From Sphingomonadales bacterium (GTDB taxonomy: Bacteria; Pseudomonadota; Alphaproteobacteria; Sphingomonadales; Sphingomonadaceae): DNA of 15,144 bases. The notes beneath the pieces were generated by a model that was given only the letters and a program-made list of their open reading frames with translations, did not search any database and was not told the DNA's origin. Both the position numbers and the translations under genes were made by a program. Numbering within the stretch: position 1 is the first letter of the stretch; each line of letters begins with the position of its first letter. The stretch covers positions 1 through 15,144 of the forward strand of contig JAIYAA010000058.1 of assembly GCA_027489295.1 (NCBI GenBank). Reading direction: 5' to 3'. Shown piece by piece: positions 1 to 7,220 of this stretch.

Positions 1-918
1 CACCTTCGAATTGCGGCCCTGGCACAGCGCACGCTTGGTGACGAAGTTGAAGATGCCGCCCAGGCCGTTCTCGTCGCCCGGATACCAGTTCTGGACTGTG
101 GAATATTTGATCTCGGCATCGTCGAGCGCGACCAGTTCCACCACCGCGGCGTGCAGCTGGTTCTCGTCGCGCATCGGCGCGGTGCAGCCTTCGAGATAGG
201 AGACGTACGCGCCCTTGTCGGCGACGATCAGCGTGCGCTCGAACTGGCCGGTATTCTCCGCGTTGATGCGGAAATAGGTGGAGAGCTCCATCGGGCAGCG
301 CACGCCCTCCGGCACATAGACGAAGGTGCCGTCGGAGAAGACCGCGCTGTTGAGCGTGGCGAAATAGTTGTCGCGCTGCGGCACCACCTTGCCCAGCCAC
401 TTCTGGACCAGTTCGGGATATTCGCGGATCGCCTCGCTGATCGACAGGAAGATGACGCCCGCTGCCTTCAGCTCGGCGCGGAAGGTGGTCGCGACCGAGA
501 CGCTGTCGAACACCGCGTCGACCGCGATCTTGCGCGAACCCTCGACGCCAGCAAGCACCTTCTGCTCCTCGATCGGGATGCCGAGCTTCTCGTAAGTCCG
601 GCGGATTTCCGGATCGAGCTCGTCGAGGCTGGCGATCGTCTTTTTCTGCTTCGGCTCGGCGTAATAATACGCGTCCTGATAGTCGATCGGCGGCACGTTG
701 AGCTTGGCCCAGTCCGGCGCCTCCAGCGTCTGCCACAGGCGGAAGGCCTTGAGGCGCCAGTCGAGCATCCATTGCGGCTCGTTCTTCTTGGCCGAGATGT
801 AGCGCACGGTGTCCTCGCTCAACCCCTTGGGCGCAAACTCCTGTTCGACGTCCGAGGCGAAACCCCATTCATACTTCTTGTTCGCGGCGGCGAGCGCCTC
901 GGCATTCTTGGTGGCCAT
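1..918 (-). CDS. sufB: Fe-S cluster assembly protein SufB (C-terminus beyond the left edge)
   Basis: SufB is the scaffold subunit of the SUF machine. In the cytoplasm it forms a complex with SufC and SufD on which Fe-S clusters are built. Translating the minus strand gives 306 in-frame residues from ATG at 918 to the window edge, out of roughly 490 usual for the family. Recognisable segments are the N-terminal KYEWGF and [11 protein letters not shown], then [69 protein letters not shown] and [18 protein letters not shown], all typical of SufB rather than SufD. The start overlaps the stop of the upstream Rrf2 regulator as TGATG, so the two are probably translationally coupled and share a transcript. 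The remaining suf genes would be expected further left. Identification is certain; the missing part is only a window effect. Confidence 0.97.
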   Translation of the reverse strand, partial: MATKNAEALAAANKKYEWGFASDVEQEFAPKGLSEDTVRYISAKKNEPQWMLDWRLKAFRLWQTLEAPDWAKLNVPPIDYQDAYYYAEPKQKKTIASLDELDPEIRRTYEKLGIPIEEQKVLAGVEGSRKIAVDAVFDSVSVATTFRAELKAAGVIFLSISEAIREYPELVQKWLGKVVPQRDNYFATLNSAVFSDGTFVYVPEGVRCPMELSTYFRINAENTGQFERTLIVADKGAYVSYLEGCTAPMRDENQLHAAVVELVALDDAEIKYSTVQNWYPGDENGLGGIFNFVTKRALCQGRNSKV

Positions 919-1433
919 CAGAACGTTACCTGGCTTTCCCCGACGAGCGCCGGGGAAGGGGAAGAAGAAAGGTCGGGAAGCGAAGGCGCGTGCCCATGCA
1001 CCGGTGCGGCCACGGCCGCAAGCGCCGGGGGATTGCTGAGGCTGGCGAGGCTGACCTGCGCGAGCGCCGAGCGCACCGCGTCGCTCACCACGCCCCAATG
1101 CGGCTTCACCCGGCAATTGCCCTCTACCGCGCAATCATGCCGGGCCGAATCGACGCACACGGTCAGCGCGATCGGCCCCTCGATCGCTTCGACGATGTCG
1201 GCGAGGCTGATCGCGGCGGGCGGGCGGGCGAGCCGGAAACCGCCACCGGTGCCGCGCGTGCTTTCGATCAGACCGGCGGCGGAAAGCTTGCTGACGAGCT
1301 TCTGCACCGTCGGCAGCGGCAGGCCGGTCTCGTTGGCGAGCAGTGTCGCGTTCAGCCGGCACGACGCGCCGCACTGGCGTGCGGCAGCAGCCAGCATCAC
1401 CACGGCATAGTCGGCAAGGCTCGAAAGACGCAT
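918..1433 (-). CDS. Rrf2/IscR-like SUF system Fe-S regulator
   Basis: Likely transcriptional regulator of the suf operon that senses Fe-S status through a bound cluster. The 171-residue product starts [14 protein letters not shown] and has an N-terminal winged helix-turn-helix (about 1-75, with [13 protein letters not shown] and [14 protein letters not shown]). Three cysteines follow at 93, 101 and 107, in the place where IscR-type proteins bind [2Fe-2S]. The spacing and the sequence [19 protein letters not shown] fit the 'SUF system FeS assembly regulator' subgroup. I prefer ATG at 1433; an in-frame TTG at 1451 lies inside the dyad. The gene is followed immediately by sufB (TGATG overlap). 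Residues after about 135 look like unconserved tail, and the last codons overlap a hairpin. The dyad at 1439-1467 suggests autoregulation. Function is known for the family; the exact targets are inferred. Confidence 0.93.
   Translation of the reverse strand: MRLSSLADYAVVMLAAAARQCGASCRLNATLLANETGLPLPTVQKLVSKLSAAGLIESTRGTGGGFRLARPPAAISLADIVEAIEGPIALTVCVDSARHDCAVEGNCRVKPHWGVVSDAVRSALAQVSLASLSNPPALAAVAAPVHGHAPSLPDLSSSPSPALVGESQVTF
934..959. repeat. Imperfect hairpin (TTCCCCG/CGGGGAA) inside the Rrf2 3' end
   Basis: TTCCCCG (936-942) pairs with CGGGGAA (951-957) around an 8-base loop, extendable by a G-T and a C-G pair. It is coded as the last residues of the Rrf2 protein, just before the sufB start. 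It resembles the short C-rich/G-rich palindromes often scattered between genes in sphingomonads, and may have been recruited into the reading frame. It could slow ribosomes or stabilise RNA between the two genes. Copy number elsewhere cannot be judged from this window. Confidence 0.35.
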
Positions 1434-1438
1434 CGATT

Positions 1439-1467
1439 CCCAATCGGACAAAGTTGATCCGATTGGG
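1439..1467. promoter_or_regulatory. Perfect 10+10 bp dyad, candidate operator of the Rrf2-suf operon
   Basis: CCCAATCGGA at 1439-1448 is repeated perfectly inverted as TCCGATTGGG at 1458-1467, with a 9-base AT-rich centre. The element lies 5 bases before the ATG of the Rrf2 regulator and fills most of the 43 bp gap after the AraC gene. Its size and symmetry suit a homodimeric Rrf2 protein. No U-run follows it on the minus strand, so a terminator is unlikely. A TTGACC box on the minus strand at 1496-1491, inside the end of the AraC gene, could be a -35 element, but I see no good -10. Because the dyad covers the ribosome-binding region, it could also act on translation. The binding protein is inferred. 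Confidence 0.5.
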
Positions 1468-1476
1468 CATGTGGGC

Positions 1477-2457
1477 TCAGCGACTGCTCAGGTCAACTGT
1501 CTCGGGGATCACATCGGGGAGAAAGTGGAACTTCTCGTTTTCCAGCGTCACGGCCAGCACGGGATCGATCCCGTCGCGCAGCGAGCGCGGCGTGTGGCCG
1601 GTGAAGTGCTTGATCTCGTTGATGAGATGCGACTGGTCCGCGAACGGTGCCATCACCTCGTCCAGCGATGCCCCCTGGTAGAGCCGCATCGCCGCGCCGA
1701 TCGCGCGAAACTTGCGCCGCAGATGGTTGGGCGGCCCGGCGAAATATTCCTTGCACAGCCGCTGCACCTGGCGCTGGCCCATGCCGGTTTCGGCCTCCAT
1801 CGAATCGTAGAGCGCCTCGATCGTGGGGTCGCCGCTTGCCGCCCATTCGCGCACGATCCGGAGAAAGGCGAGATGCGCCTTGGGAATGCGCCGCGCCGAC
1901 TCGAGGCGCTGCAGCAACAGCGGCTCGATCGCCGCCACCATCTCGTCGAGTGTCGTCAGCGCACGCAACCGGGCGTGCAGGTCCAGGATTTCGGGGCCGA
2001 ACAGCTCGACCGCATCCACCAGCCGGTCTGCAACCTGGTCCGCCGGTCGGCCGACCAGCGAACGCCATCCGATCCCGCGCAGCGACAGCCCGAAGCACCG
2101 GAAGGGGCCGTCAATATGGTAGGTCCAGTGCGCGGTGCCGGGCCCGTTGACCATCACCGGCATCGTCGCTTCGCTATGCCCGTCGGGAAAGGTGACGTGG
2201 CCGCTGCCATCGAGGAAGAAGCGCCACTGACCGAGATCGACCCGCTCGACACCGTCGATCGACGCGCGATCGACGTGGCACAGATAAAAGCTCTCGACAT
2301 GGGGCAACAGCCGCCCGCTCGACGGCCGGAATTCAATTTCGAAGGCGGAATAGGCCCCGTCGCGGCTGCGCTCGGCAACCGCTATCCGGCCCTCCACGGT
2401 GCCACCCATGCGAAGCTTGCTTCCCCTGTGCCTCGGTTCGTCGCAAAGCTGGAGCAT
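1477..2457 (-). CDS. AraC-family transcriptional regulator
   Basis: A 326-residue DNA-binding regulator. The C-terminal third (about 205-297) carries the AraC/XylS double helix-turn-helix. The first HTH contains MGQRQVQRLCKEYF, and the second ends with DQSHLINEIKHFTGHTPRSLR, which matches the family's F-x-D-x-x-H...F-x-x-x-x-G-x-x-P signature. The N-terminal 200 residues would be the sensor domain; I recognise no ligand motif. The start may be ATG at 2457 or, 16 codons later, ATG at 2409, which has a GGGAAG upstream at fair distance. It is the first gene of the minus-strand run ahead of the Rrf2 regulator and sufB (43 bp gap), but the dyad between them suggests the suf genes have their own control. 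A tandem hairpin region lies just upstream and may attenuate it. The regulated genes are unknown. Confidence 0.9.
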   Translation of the reverse strand: MLQLCDEPRHRGSKLRMGGTVEGRIAVAERSRDGAYSAFEIEFRPSSGRLLPHVESFYLCHVDRASIDGVERVDLGQWRFFLDGSGHVTFPDGHSEATMPVMVNGPGTAHWTYHIDGPFRCFGLSLRGIGWRSLVGRPADQVADRLVDAVELFGPEILDLHARLRALTTLDEMVAAIEPLLLQRLESARRIPKAHLAFLRIVREWAASGDPTIEALYDSMEAETGMGQRQVQRLCKEYFAGPPNHLRRKFRAIGAAMRLYQGASLDEVMAPFADQSHLINEIKHFTGHTPRSLRDGIDPVLAVTLENEKFHFLPDVIPETVDLSSR

Positions 2458-2485
2458 GTCCGCGCGAAGAGCGCAACGGAAAAGA

Positions 2486-2511
2486 GGCCCGGCCGGTTGC
2501 CCGGCCGGGCC
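2486..2511 (-). terminator. Terminator-like hairpin 2 of the tandem pair (11 bp perfect stem)
   Basis: GGCCCGGCCGG (2486-2496) and CCGGCCGGGCC (2501-2511) form a perfect 11 bp, all-GC stem with a 4-base TTGC loop. On the minus strand TCTTTTCC follows. It lies between the first hairpin and the AraC start, so it can act as a back-up terminator or as a barrier before that gene. Confidence 0.5.
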
Positions 2512-2520
2512 AAAAGGAAA

Positions 2521-2543
2521 GGGTTCCCCCCGTTAAGCGGAAC
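2521..2543 (-). terminator. Terminator-like hairpin 1 of the tandem pair
   Basis: GGGTTCC at 2521-2527 pairs with GGAACCC (GGAACCCC at 2539-2546) around a loop containing CGTTAAG. On the minus strand the stem is followed by TTTCCTTTT, the form of an intrinsic terminator. On the plus strand an A/G-rich run follows, so it would work for minus-strand transcripts only. Confidence 0.45.
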
Positions 2544-2593
2544 CCCTCGGGTCGCAAGGATGCTCTACCCGAATCGGGAGCCCCGGTATTGTA

Positions 2594-2609
2594 CGGAATC
2601 GACATTCCG
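2594..2609. promoter_or_regulatory. CGGAAT-CGAC-ATTCCG palindrome upstream of pyrD
   Basis: CGGAAT (2594-2599) and ATTCCG (2604-2609) are perfect inverted arms around CGAC. The element ends 28 bases before the pyrD ATG and abuts the minus-strand TACAAT box at 2588-2593. A protein bound here could affect both directions. No family match is recognised, and chance occurrence of a 6+6 palindrome is not excluded. Confidence 0.25.
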
Positions 2610-2637
2610 CACTTTGACGACGTTTGCAGAGCGTTGC

Positions 2638-3627
2638 ATGAGCAACTTCATGGGCAATTTTCTTCGCAACGCGGTCTTCTCGATCGACTCCGAACGTGCG
2701 CATCGGGGCGCGATTCGCGCGCTTGGCGCCTGGGGGGCCGTTGGCACGCCACTGGGCGGCGGCCCTGAGTCGGCGACGCCGGTCACGCTTGCGGGCCTCA
2801 CCTTTCCGAATCGCATCGGCCTTGCTGCAGGGCTGGACAAGGATGCGGAGGCGATTGCCGGGTTGTTCGGGCTGGGCTTCGGCGCGGTCGAGGTGGGTAC
2901 GCTGACCCCGCGCCCGCAGCCAGGCAATCCCCGCCCGCGCCTGTTCCGCCTGGTCGAGGACGAGGCGGTGATCAACCGCATGGGCTTCAACAATGGCGGG
3001 ATCGACGCCGCCCTGGCGCGAATCGGCCGGCTGAAGCACCGCCCGGGGATCCTTGGCATCAACGTCGGCGCCAACAAGGACTCGACCGATCGCGTCGCCG
3101 ATTATGCGCTGGGCGTGACGAAGGCCGCGCCGCTCGCCGACTATATCACGATCAACGTCAGCTCGCCGAACACACCGGGGCTGCGCGACCTCCAGTCGCG
3201 CCCGGCGCTCGACGAGCTGCTGGCGGCGGCGCACGCCGCGCGCGGCACCACGCCGCTGTTCCTCAAGGTGGCGCCCGACCTCGATCGCGCCGGGCTGGAA
3301 GGCGCGGTGCGCGCGGCGATCGACCACCATGTCGACGCGCTGATCGTCTCCAACACCACCATCTCGCGACCAACGCTTGCCTCTCCCCATGGGCACGAGG
3401 CCGGTGGCCTGTCGGGCAAGCCGCTCAAGGAACTCGCCCGCGCCAAGCTGATCGAGGCCCAGGCGCTTTCCGGCGGGCAGCTGCCGCTGATCTCGGCCGG
3501 CGGCATCGACGGGCCGGACGAAGCCAAGCGGCGCATCGAGGCCGGCGCCGTGCTGGTGCAGATTTATTCGGCGCTGGTCTATCGCGGCCCCGGACTGGTA
3601 CGCGCCATTGCCAGGGCGCTCGCCTGA
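2638..3627 (+). CDS. pyrD: Dihydroorotate dehydrogenase (quinone), class 2
   Basis: Oxidises dihydroorotate to orotate in pyrimidine synthesis, passing electrons through FMN to membrane quinone. The 329-residue protein has near-standard length. The N-terminal helix region (about 1-35) is of the membrane-associating class 2 type. FMN/substrate motifs follow: NRIGLAAGLDKD (58-69), EVGTLTPRPQPGNPRPRLFR (85-104), INRMGFNNGG (112-121) and INVSSPNTPGLRDLQ (172-186), with the catalytic serine in the SS pair. FLKVAPD, SNTT, GGLSGKPL and SAGGI complete the set, and the end is VQIYSALVYRGP. ATG at 2638 is chosen because conservation begins there; ATG at 2650 is possible, and neither has a strong ribosome-binding site. 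The reading frame stays open far upstream but is not coding there. It leads a plus-strand run with a 40 bp gap to the next gene. Confidence 0.97.
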   Translation: MSNFMGNFLRNAVFSIDSERAHRGAIRALGAWGAVGTPLGGGPESATPVTLAGLTFPNRIGLAAGLDKDAEAIAGLFGLGFGAVEVGTLTPRPQPGNPRPRLFRLVEDEAVINRMGFNNGGIDAALARIGRLKHRPGILGINVGANKDSTDRVADYALGVTKAAPLADYITINVSSPNTPGLRDLQSRPALDELLAAAHAARGTTPLFLKVAPDLDRAGLEGAVRAAIDHHVDALIVSNTTISRPTLASPHGHEAGGLSGKPLKELARAKLIEAQALSGGQLPLISAGGIDGPDEAKRRIEAGAVLVQIYSALVYRGPGLVRAIARALA

Positions 3628-3667
3628 CGACTTGCCTCCGGGGCAAAGCGCGTTACCCCTAGAGCCC

Positions 3668-5386
3668 ATGAAGAAACTGGCCGCGCTCGTCCTCCTGCTG
3701 TTTGCCCCGTTGCTCGCCCATGCCCAGGGCATGGTGAGCGCGGCAGATCCCCGCGCCGCGGCGGCGGGGGTCGAGATCCTGCGGGCCGGCGGCAGCGCGA
3801 CCGATGCCGCGATCGCGACGATGCTCGCGCTGGGCGTGGTAGAGCCGCAGAGCTCGGGGCTCGGCGGCGGCAGCTTCATGGTGCTGTACGACGCCAGGAC
3901 CCGCGCGACGACCACGGTGGACGGGCGCGAGACCGCACCGATGGCGGCCGACGACCACTGGTTCTACGATGCCGCCGGCAAGCCGCTCAGCCACTTCGCG
4001 GCGGTGCCGGGCGGGCGCAGCGTCGGCGTGCCCGGCGCGATCCGCGCGATGGCGCTGGCGCACCGGAAGTCCGGCAAGCTCGCCTGGGCGAAGCTGTTCG
4101 CCCCCGCGATCCGCCTCGCCCGTGACGGGTTCGAGGTGACGCCGCGGCTCAACAATTCGCTCACCCAGTTCTCGGGCCATGTCGACCCGGCCTACCGCAC
4201 GATCTTCTCCGGTGCTGACGGCAAGCCGCTGCCGGTGCGCAGCACGGTTCGCAATCCCGAGCAGGCGGCGCTACTGGAACGCCTCGCCACGCAGGGCCCG
4301 GACAGCTTCTATGTCGGCCCGCAGGCGGCGAAGATCGTCGCCACGGTCAACGGCGCGGCGCGCAACCCTTCCAAGATGACCACCGGCGATCTCGCCACCT
4401 ATGACGCCAAGACGCGGCCGGTGCTGTGCGGGCGCTATCGCGGCTACAAGATCTGCTCGATGGGCCCGCCCTCCTCGGGCGGCGTCACCGTGCTGATGAT
4501 CCTGGCGCAGCTCGAACGCTTCGACATGGGGCGTCTCGGCAAGGATTCGGCCACGGCCTGGCACCTGTTCGCCGAAAGCTCGCGCCTCGCCTATGCCGAT
4601 CGCGACCTGTATCTGGGCGATCCGGACTTCGTCTCGGTGCCGCTCAAGGGCCTGCTGGACCGCGGCTATATCGCCAGCCGCTCGAAGCTGATCGATCCGG
4701 CCACGACGATGGCCAGTATTGCCGCCGGCACCCCGCCGGGCGCGCCGAAGCGCGTGCTCGCCAAGGTGCAGGAAGTCGCCGGCACCACCGATCTTGCGGT
4801 GACCGACGGCGCCGGCAATGTCGTGGAGGTGACGACCACGGTCGAGGGGCCGTTCGGCTCCGGCCTTACCGTCGACGGCGCGATCCTCAACAACCAGCTG
4901 ACCGATTTCGACATCGTGCCGGTGAAGGACGGCACCCTCGTCGCCAACCGCGTCGAGGGCGGCAAGCGCCCGCGCAGCTCGATGGCGCCGACGATCGTGT
5001 TCGGGCCCGACGGCAAGGTGCGGCTGGCCGTGGGCGCCGCCGGCGGATCGACGATCATCGCGCAGGTGGCGAAGGCGATCGTCGGCGTGATCGACTGGAA
5101 GCTCTCCGCGCAGGACGCGATCGGCCTCGGCCTGCTCTATGCGCCGGGCAAGACCGGCATTGCCGAGCAGAACACCCAGCTCGATGCGCTGCTGCCGGCA
5201 CTGCGGGCGCTTGGCGAGGACGTCCGCTCGAGCCCGCTCGGCCTCAAGGCCAATGCGATCGAACGCGTGGGTGGCCGCTGGGTCGGCGCTGCCGATCCGC
5301 GCAGCGAGGGCGTCGCGATGGATCAGGACGGCACGGTGACGGTTATCCAGCGGGCGGGCCTCAAGCCCAACCGCCCGTCGGAATGA
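3668..5386 (+). CDS. ggt: Exported gamma-glutamyltransferase (glutathione hydrolase)
   Basis: Ntn-hydrolase that cleaves gamma-glutamyl bonds, for example of glutathione, in the periplasm after self-cleavage into two subunits. The 572-residue precursor begins with a signal peptide (MKKLAALVLLLFAPLLAHA, likely cut before Q20). Family marks are GGSATDAAIATMLALGVVEP, SSGLGGGSFM, DGRETAPMAA (substrate-carboxylate Arg), PPSSGGVTVL, the autocleavage site before T373 (TTDLAVTDGAGN), FGSGL, NNQLTDF, PRSSMAPTIVF and GGSTIIAQ. The second residue after the catalytic Thr is Asp, where His is common. The Asn of the E. coli enzyme (N411) is Glu at 393, a trait I recall from one large subfamily. ATG at 3668 is chosen because it starts the signal peptide. 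It sits 40 bp after pyrD and 47 bp before the acyl-CoA synthetase. Substrate preference (GGT versus acylase-like) is not settled. Confidence 0.93.
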   Translation: MKKLAALVLLLFAPLLAHAQGMVSAADPRAAAAGVEILRAGGSATDAAIATMLALGVVEPQSSGLGGGSFMVLYDARTRATTTVDGRETAPMAADDHWFYDAAGKPLSHFAAVPGGRSVGVPGAIRAMALAHRKSGKLAWAKLFAPAIRLARDGFEVTPRLNNSLTQFSGHVDPAYRTIFSGADGKPLPVRSTVRNPEQAALLERLATQGPDSFYVGPQAAKIVATVNGAARNPSKMTTGDLATYDAKTRPVLCGRYRGYKICSMGPPSSGGVTVLMILAQLERFDMGRLGKDSATAWHLFAESSRLAYADRDLYLGDPDFVSVPLKGLLDRGYIASRSKLIDPATTMASIAAGTPPGAPKRVLAKVQEVAGTTDLAVTDGAGNVVEVTTTVEGPFGSGLTVDGAILNNQLTDFDIVPVKDGTLVANRVEGGKRPRSSMAPTIVFGPDGKVRLAVGAAGGSTIIAQVAKAIVGVIDWKLSAQDAIGLGLLYAPGKTGIAEQNTQLDALLPALRALGEDVRSSPLGLKANAIERVGGRWVGAADPRSEGVAMDQDGTVTVIQRAGLKPNRPSE

Positions 5387-5422
5387 CACGGGACGCCCGT
5401 AGAACAGAACACGGCGCCCGCA

Positions 5423-5430
5423 GGGGAGAG
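5423..5430 (+). promoter_or_regulatory. Ribosome-binding site fixing the acyl-CoA synthetase start
   Basis: GGGGAGAG lies 3 bases (core GGGGAG 5 bases) before ATG 5434. It decides that start against the long open frame upstream, which overlaps ggt in another frame. Confidence 0.7.
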
Positions 5431-5433
5431 AGA

Positions 5434-7218
5434 ATGCGCAAGCTCGAACGGTTCGAAAATCTGGTGGCGATGTTCTTCGCCCGTGCGACCGAGAAGGGCG
5501 ATGCGCCCTTCCTGTGGCACAAGGCGGGCGGGAAATGGCATGCCACAAGCTGGGCCGACGCCGCCCGCCAGGTGGCAAGCCTCGCCACGGCATTGAAGGC
5601 GCTGGGCCTCAAGCCGGGCGACCGGGTGATGCTGGTCAGCGAAAACCGCCCGGAATTCTGCATCAGCGATCTCGCCATCATGGCGGCGGGCTGCGTCACC
5701 GTTCCGACCTACACCACCAATACCGAGCGCGATCACCAGCACATCCTGGAGAATTCGGGCGCCTGCGCGGTGATCGTCTCGAACACCAAGCTCGCCAAGA
5801 CGCTGCTGCCCGCGATGCTGCGCTCCTCGGCCGGGCGGATCGTGATCGGCATCGACGATGTCCGGCTCGGACAGCAGGGGACGCTGGAGGTGCACGACTT
5901 CCGCGAGCTGATCGCCGCGCATTCCACCGATCCCGCGACCACCGCGGCGGCCGCCACCTTCAAGCGCGAGGATCTGGCCTGCATCATCTACACCAGCGGC
6001 ACCGGCGGATCGCCGCGCGGGGTGATGCAGCATCACGGCGCGATCCTGCACAATTGCCAGGGTTGCACGACGATCATCTCCGAGGATTTCGGCTGGGGGG
6101 ACGAGGTGTTCCTCTCCTTCCTCCCCCTCTCGCACGCCTATGAGCATACCGGCGGCCAGTTCTTCCCGATCGCGCTGGGCGGGCAGATCTATTATGCCGA
6201 GGGGCTGGAAAAGCTCGCCTCGAACATCGAGGAAGTGCGCCCGACGATCATGGTCGTGGTGCCCCGCCTGTTCGAGGTGTTGCGCACCCGCATCACCAAG
6301 CAGGTGGAGAAGCAGGGCAGCTTCGCCAGCTATCTGCTCGAAAAGGCCGTGGCGATCGGCGGGCGCAAGGCGGCGGGCAAGTCCGGCATCACCGACGCGC
6401 CGATGAACCTGCTGCTGAACGCCACGCTGCGGCCCAAGCTCGCCAAGCGCTTCGGCGGACGGATCAAGGCGCTGGTCTCGGGCGGCGCGCCGCTCAACCC
6501 CGAAGTCGGCATCTTCTTCGAATCGCTCGGGCTCACCTTCCTTCAGGGCTATGGCCAGACCGAGTCCGCGCCCGTCATCTCGTGCAACCGCCCCAAGACC
6601 GGCCTCAAGATGGACACGGTCGGCCCGCCGATGGAAGACGTCGAGGTACGGATCGCCGAGGACGGCGAGATCCTGGTGCGCGGCGAACTGGTGATGCACG
6701 GTTATTGGCGCAACGAGGCCGAGACCGAGCGCGTGTTGAAGGATGGCTGGCTCCACACCGGCGACATCGGCGTGATCGACGAGGCCGGCCGCATCAAGAT
6801 CACCGATCGCAAGAAGGACATCATCGTCAACGACAAGGGCGACAACGTCTCGCCCCAGAAGATCGAGGGCATGCTGACGCTGCAGCCCGAGATCCTGCAG
6901 GCGATGATCTATGGCGACAAGCGGCCCTACATGACCGCGGTGATCGTGCCCGACCCGGAATGGGTGCAGGAATTCTGCGCCAAGACCGCGACACCCTGCA
7001 AATTCCGCAACCTCGCGCGCGACGCCGATTTCAAGGCGACGATCGGCGCGGCGGTGGAACGGGTGAACCGCGACCTCTCGGTGATCGAGCGGGTGCGCAA
7101 GTTCATCCTCGCCGACGAGGCCTTCACCATCGAGAACGAGCAGCTGACCCCGAGCATGAAAATCCGCCGCCACGTGCTGAAGGCGGCCTATGGGGAAGGG
7201 CTGGACGAGCTGTATTAA
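5434..7218 (+). CDS. Long-chain acyl-CoA synthetase (AMP-forming)
   Basis: Activates fatty acids to acyl-CoA through an acyl-adenylate in the cytoplasm or at the inner membrane. The 594-residue protein has the full ANL-superfamily order: P-loop-like IIYTSGTGGSPRG (about 184-196), FLPLSHAYEH, ALVSGGAPLNPEVG, GYGQTES (372-378), TGDIGVID (Asp444), KITDRKKD (455-462) and the C-terminal adenylation lysine in PSMKIRR (K576). The short linker and DNVSPQKIEG place it with the FadD15/FAA1-like long-chain group rather than acetyl-CoA synthetases. The start has a strong ribosome-binding site. It follows ggt by 47 bp and is the last gene of the pyrD-ggt run, ending before a hairpin. Chain-length preference is inferred; there is no acyl-ACP-specific feature I can see. 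Confidence 0.93.
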   Translation: MRKLERFENLVAMFFARATEKGDAPFLWHKAGGKWHATSWADAARQVASLATALKALGLKPGDRVMLVSENRPEFCISDLAIMAAGCVTVPTYTTNTERDHQHILENSGACAVIVSNTKLAKTLLPAMLRSSAGRIVIGIDDVRLGQQGTLEVHDFRELIAAHSTDPATTAAAATFKREDLACIIYTSGTGGSPRGVMQHHGAILHNCQGCTTIISEDFGWGDEVFLSFLPLSHAYEHTGGQFFPIALGGQIYYAEGLEKLASNIEEVRPTIMVVVPRLFEVLRTRITKQVEKQGSFASYLLEKAVAIGGRKAAGKSGITDAPMNLLLNATLRPKLAKRFGGRIKALVSGGAPLNPEVGIFFESLGLTFLQGYGQTESAPVISCNRPKTGLKMDTVGPPMEDVEVRIAEDGEILVRGELVMHGYWRNEAETERVLKDGWLHTGDIGVIDEAGRIKITDRKKDIIVNDKGDNVSPQKIEGMLTLQPEILQAMIYGDKRPYMTAVIVPDPEWVQEFCAKTATPCKFRNLARDADFKATIGAAVERVNRDLSVIERVRKFILADEAFTIENEQLTPSMKIRRHVLKAAYGEGLDELY

Positions 7219-7220
7219 AT

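Larger units (their letters stand above)
2475..2593 (-). ncRNA. Candidate small RNA or attenuator leader on the minus strand
   Basis: Read on the minus strand, a TACAAT box (2593-2588) is followed after about 6 bases by a possible start near 2582. Next comes a structured stretch: a small CCCGATTCGGG palindrome (2579-2569), or alternatively TTCGGGT pairing with ACCCGAG. Then follow two hairpins, each trailed by a U-rich run (TTTCCTTTT, then TCTTTTCC). A transcript ending at the first would be about 70 nt. No good -35 is visible; CAAAGT lies at 17 bp. The second hairpin ends about 30 bases before the upstream start option of the AraC gene, so the element may be an independent sRNA, or a leader that ends transcription before the regulator. 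I do not recognise the family, and no tRNA features are present. Confidence 0.4.

Noticed and set aside
151..1410. Long plus-strand open frame (419 codons) opposite sufB and the Rrf2 gene
   Set aside because: It is antisense to two clearly conserved proteins, its translation is Arg/Leu/Ala-rich with no recognisable domain, and high GC leaves such shadow frames open.
1439..1467. Dyad read as a terminator of the AraC gene
   Set aside because: No U-rich run follows on the minus strand and the next start codon is 5 bases away; an operator fits better.
2521..2600. A tRNA gene suggested by GGTTCC-like stretches and GC stems
   Set aside because: There is no cloverleaf: no consistent acceptor stem, no T-loop GTTCRANYC and no anticodon arm.
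1471..2637. N-terminal extension of pyrD by 389 codons
   Set aside because: The frame happens to be open antisense to the AraC gene; similarity to dihydroorotate dehydrogenase starts only at about 2638.
4426..5433. Acyl-CoA synthetase start extended into ggt
   Set aside because: The upstream part is a shifted frame of ggt; a strong ribosome-binding site at 5423-5430 and the start of conservation point to ATG 5434.
5323..7173. Minus-strand open frame of 616 codons opposite the acyl-CoA synthetase
   Set aside because: The opposite strand encodes an intact AMP-forming synthetase with all motifs; this frame is composition-driven.
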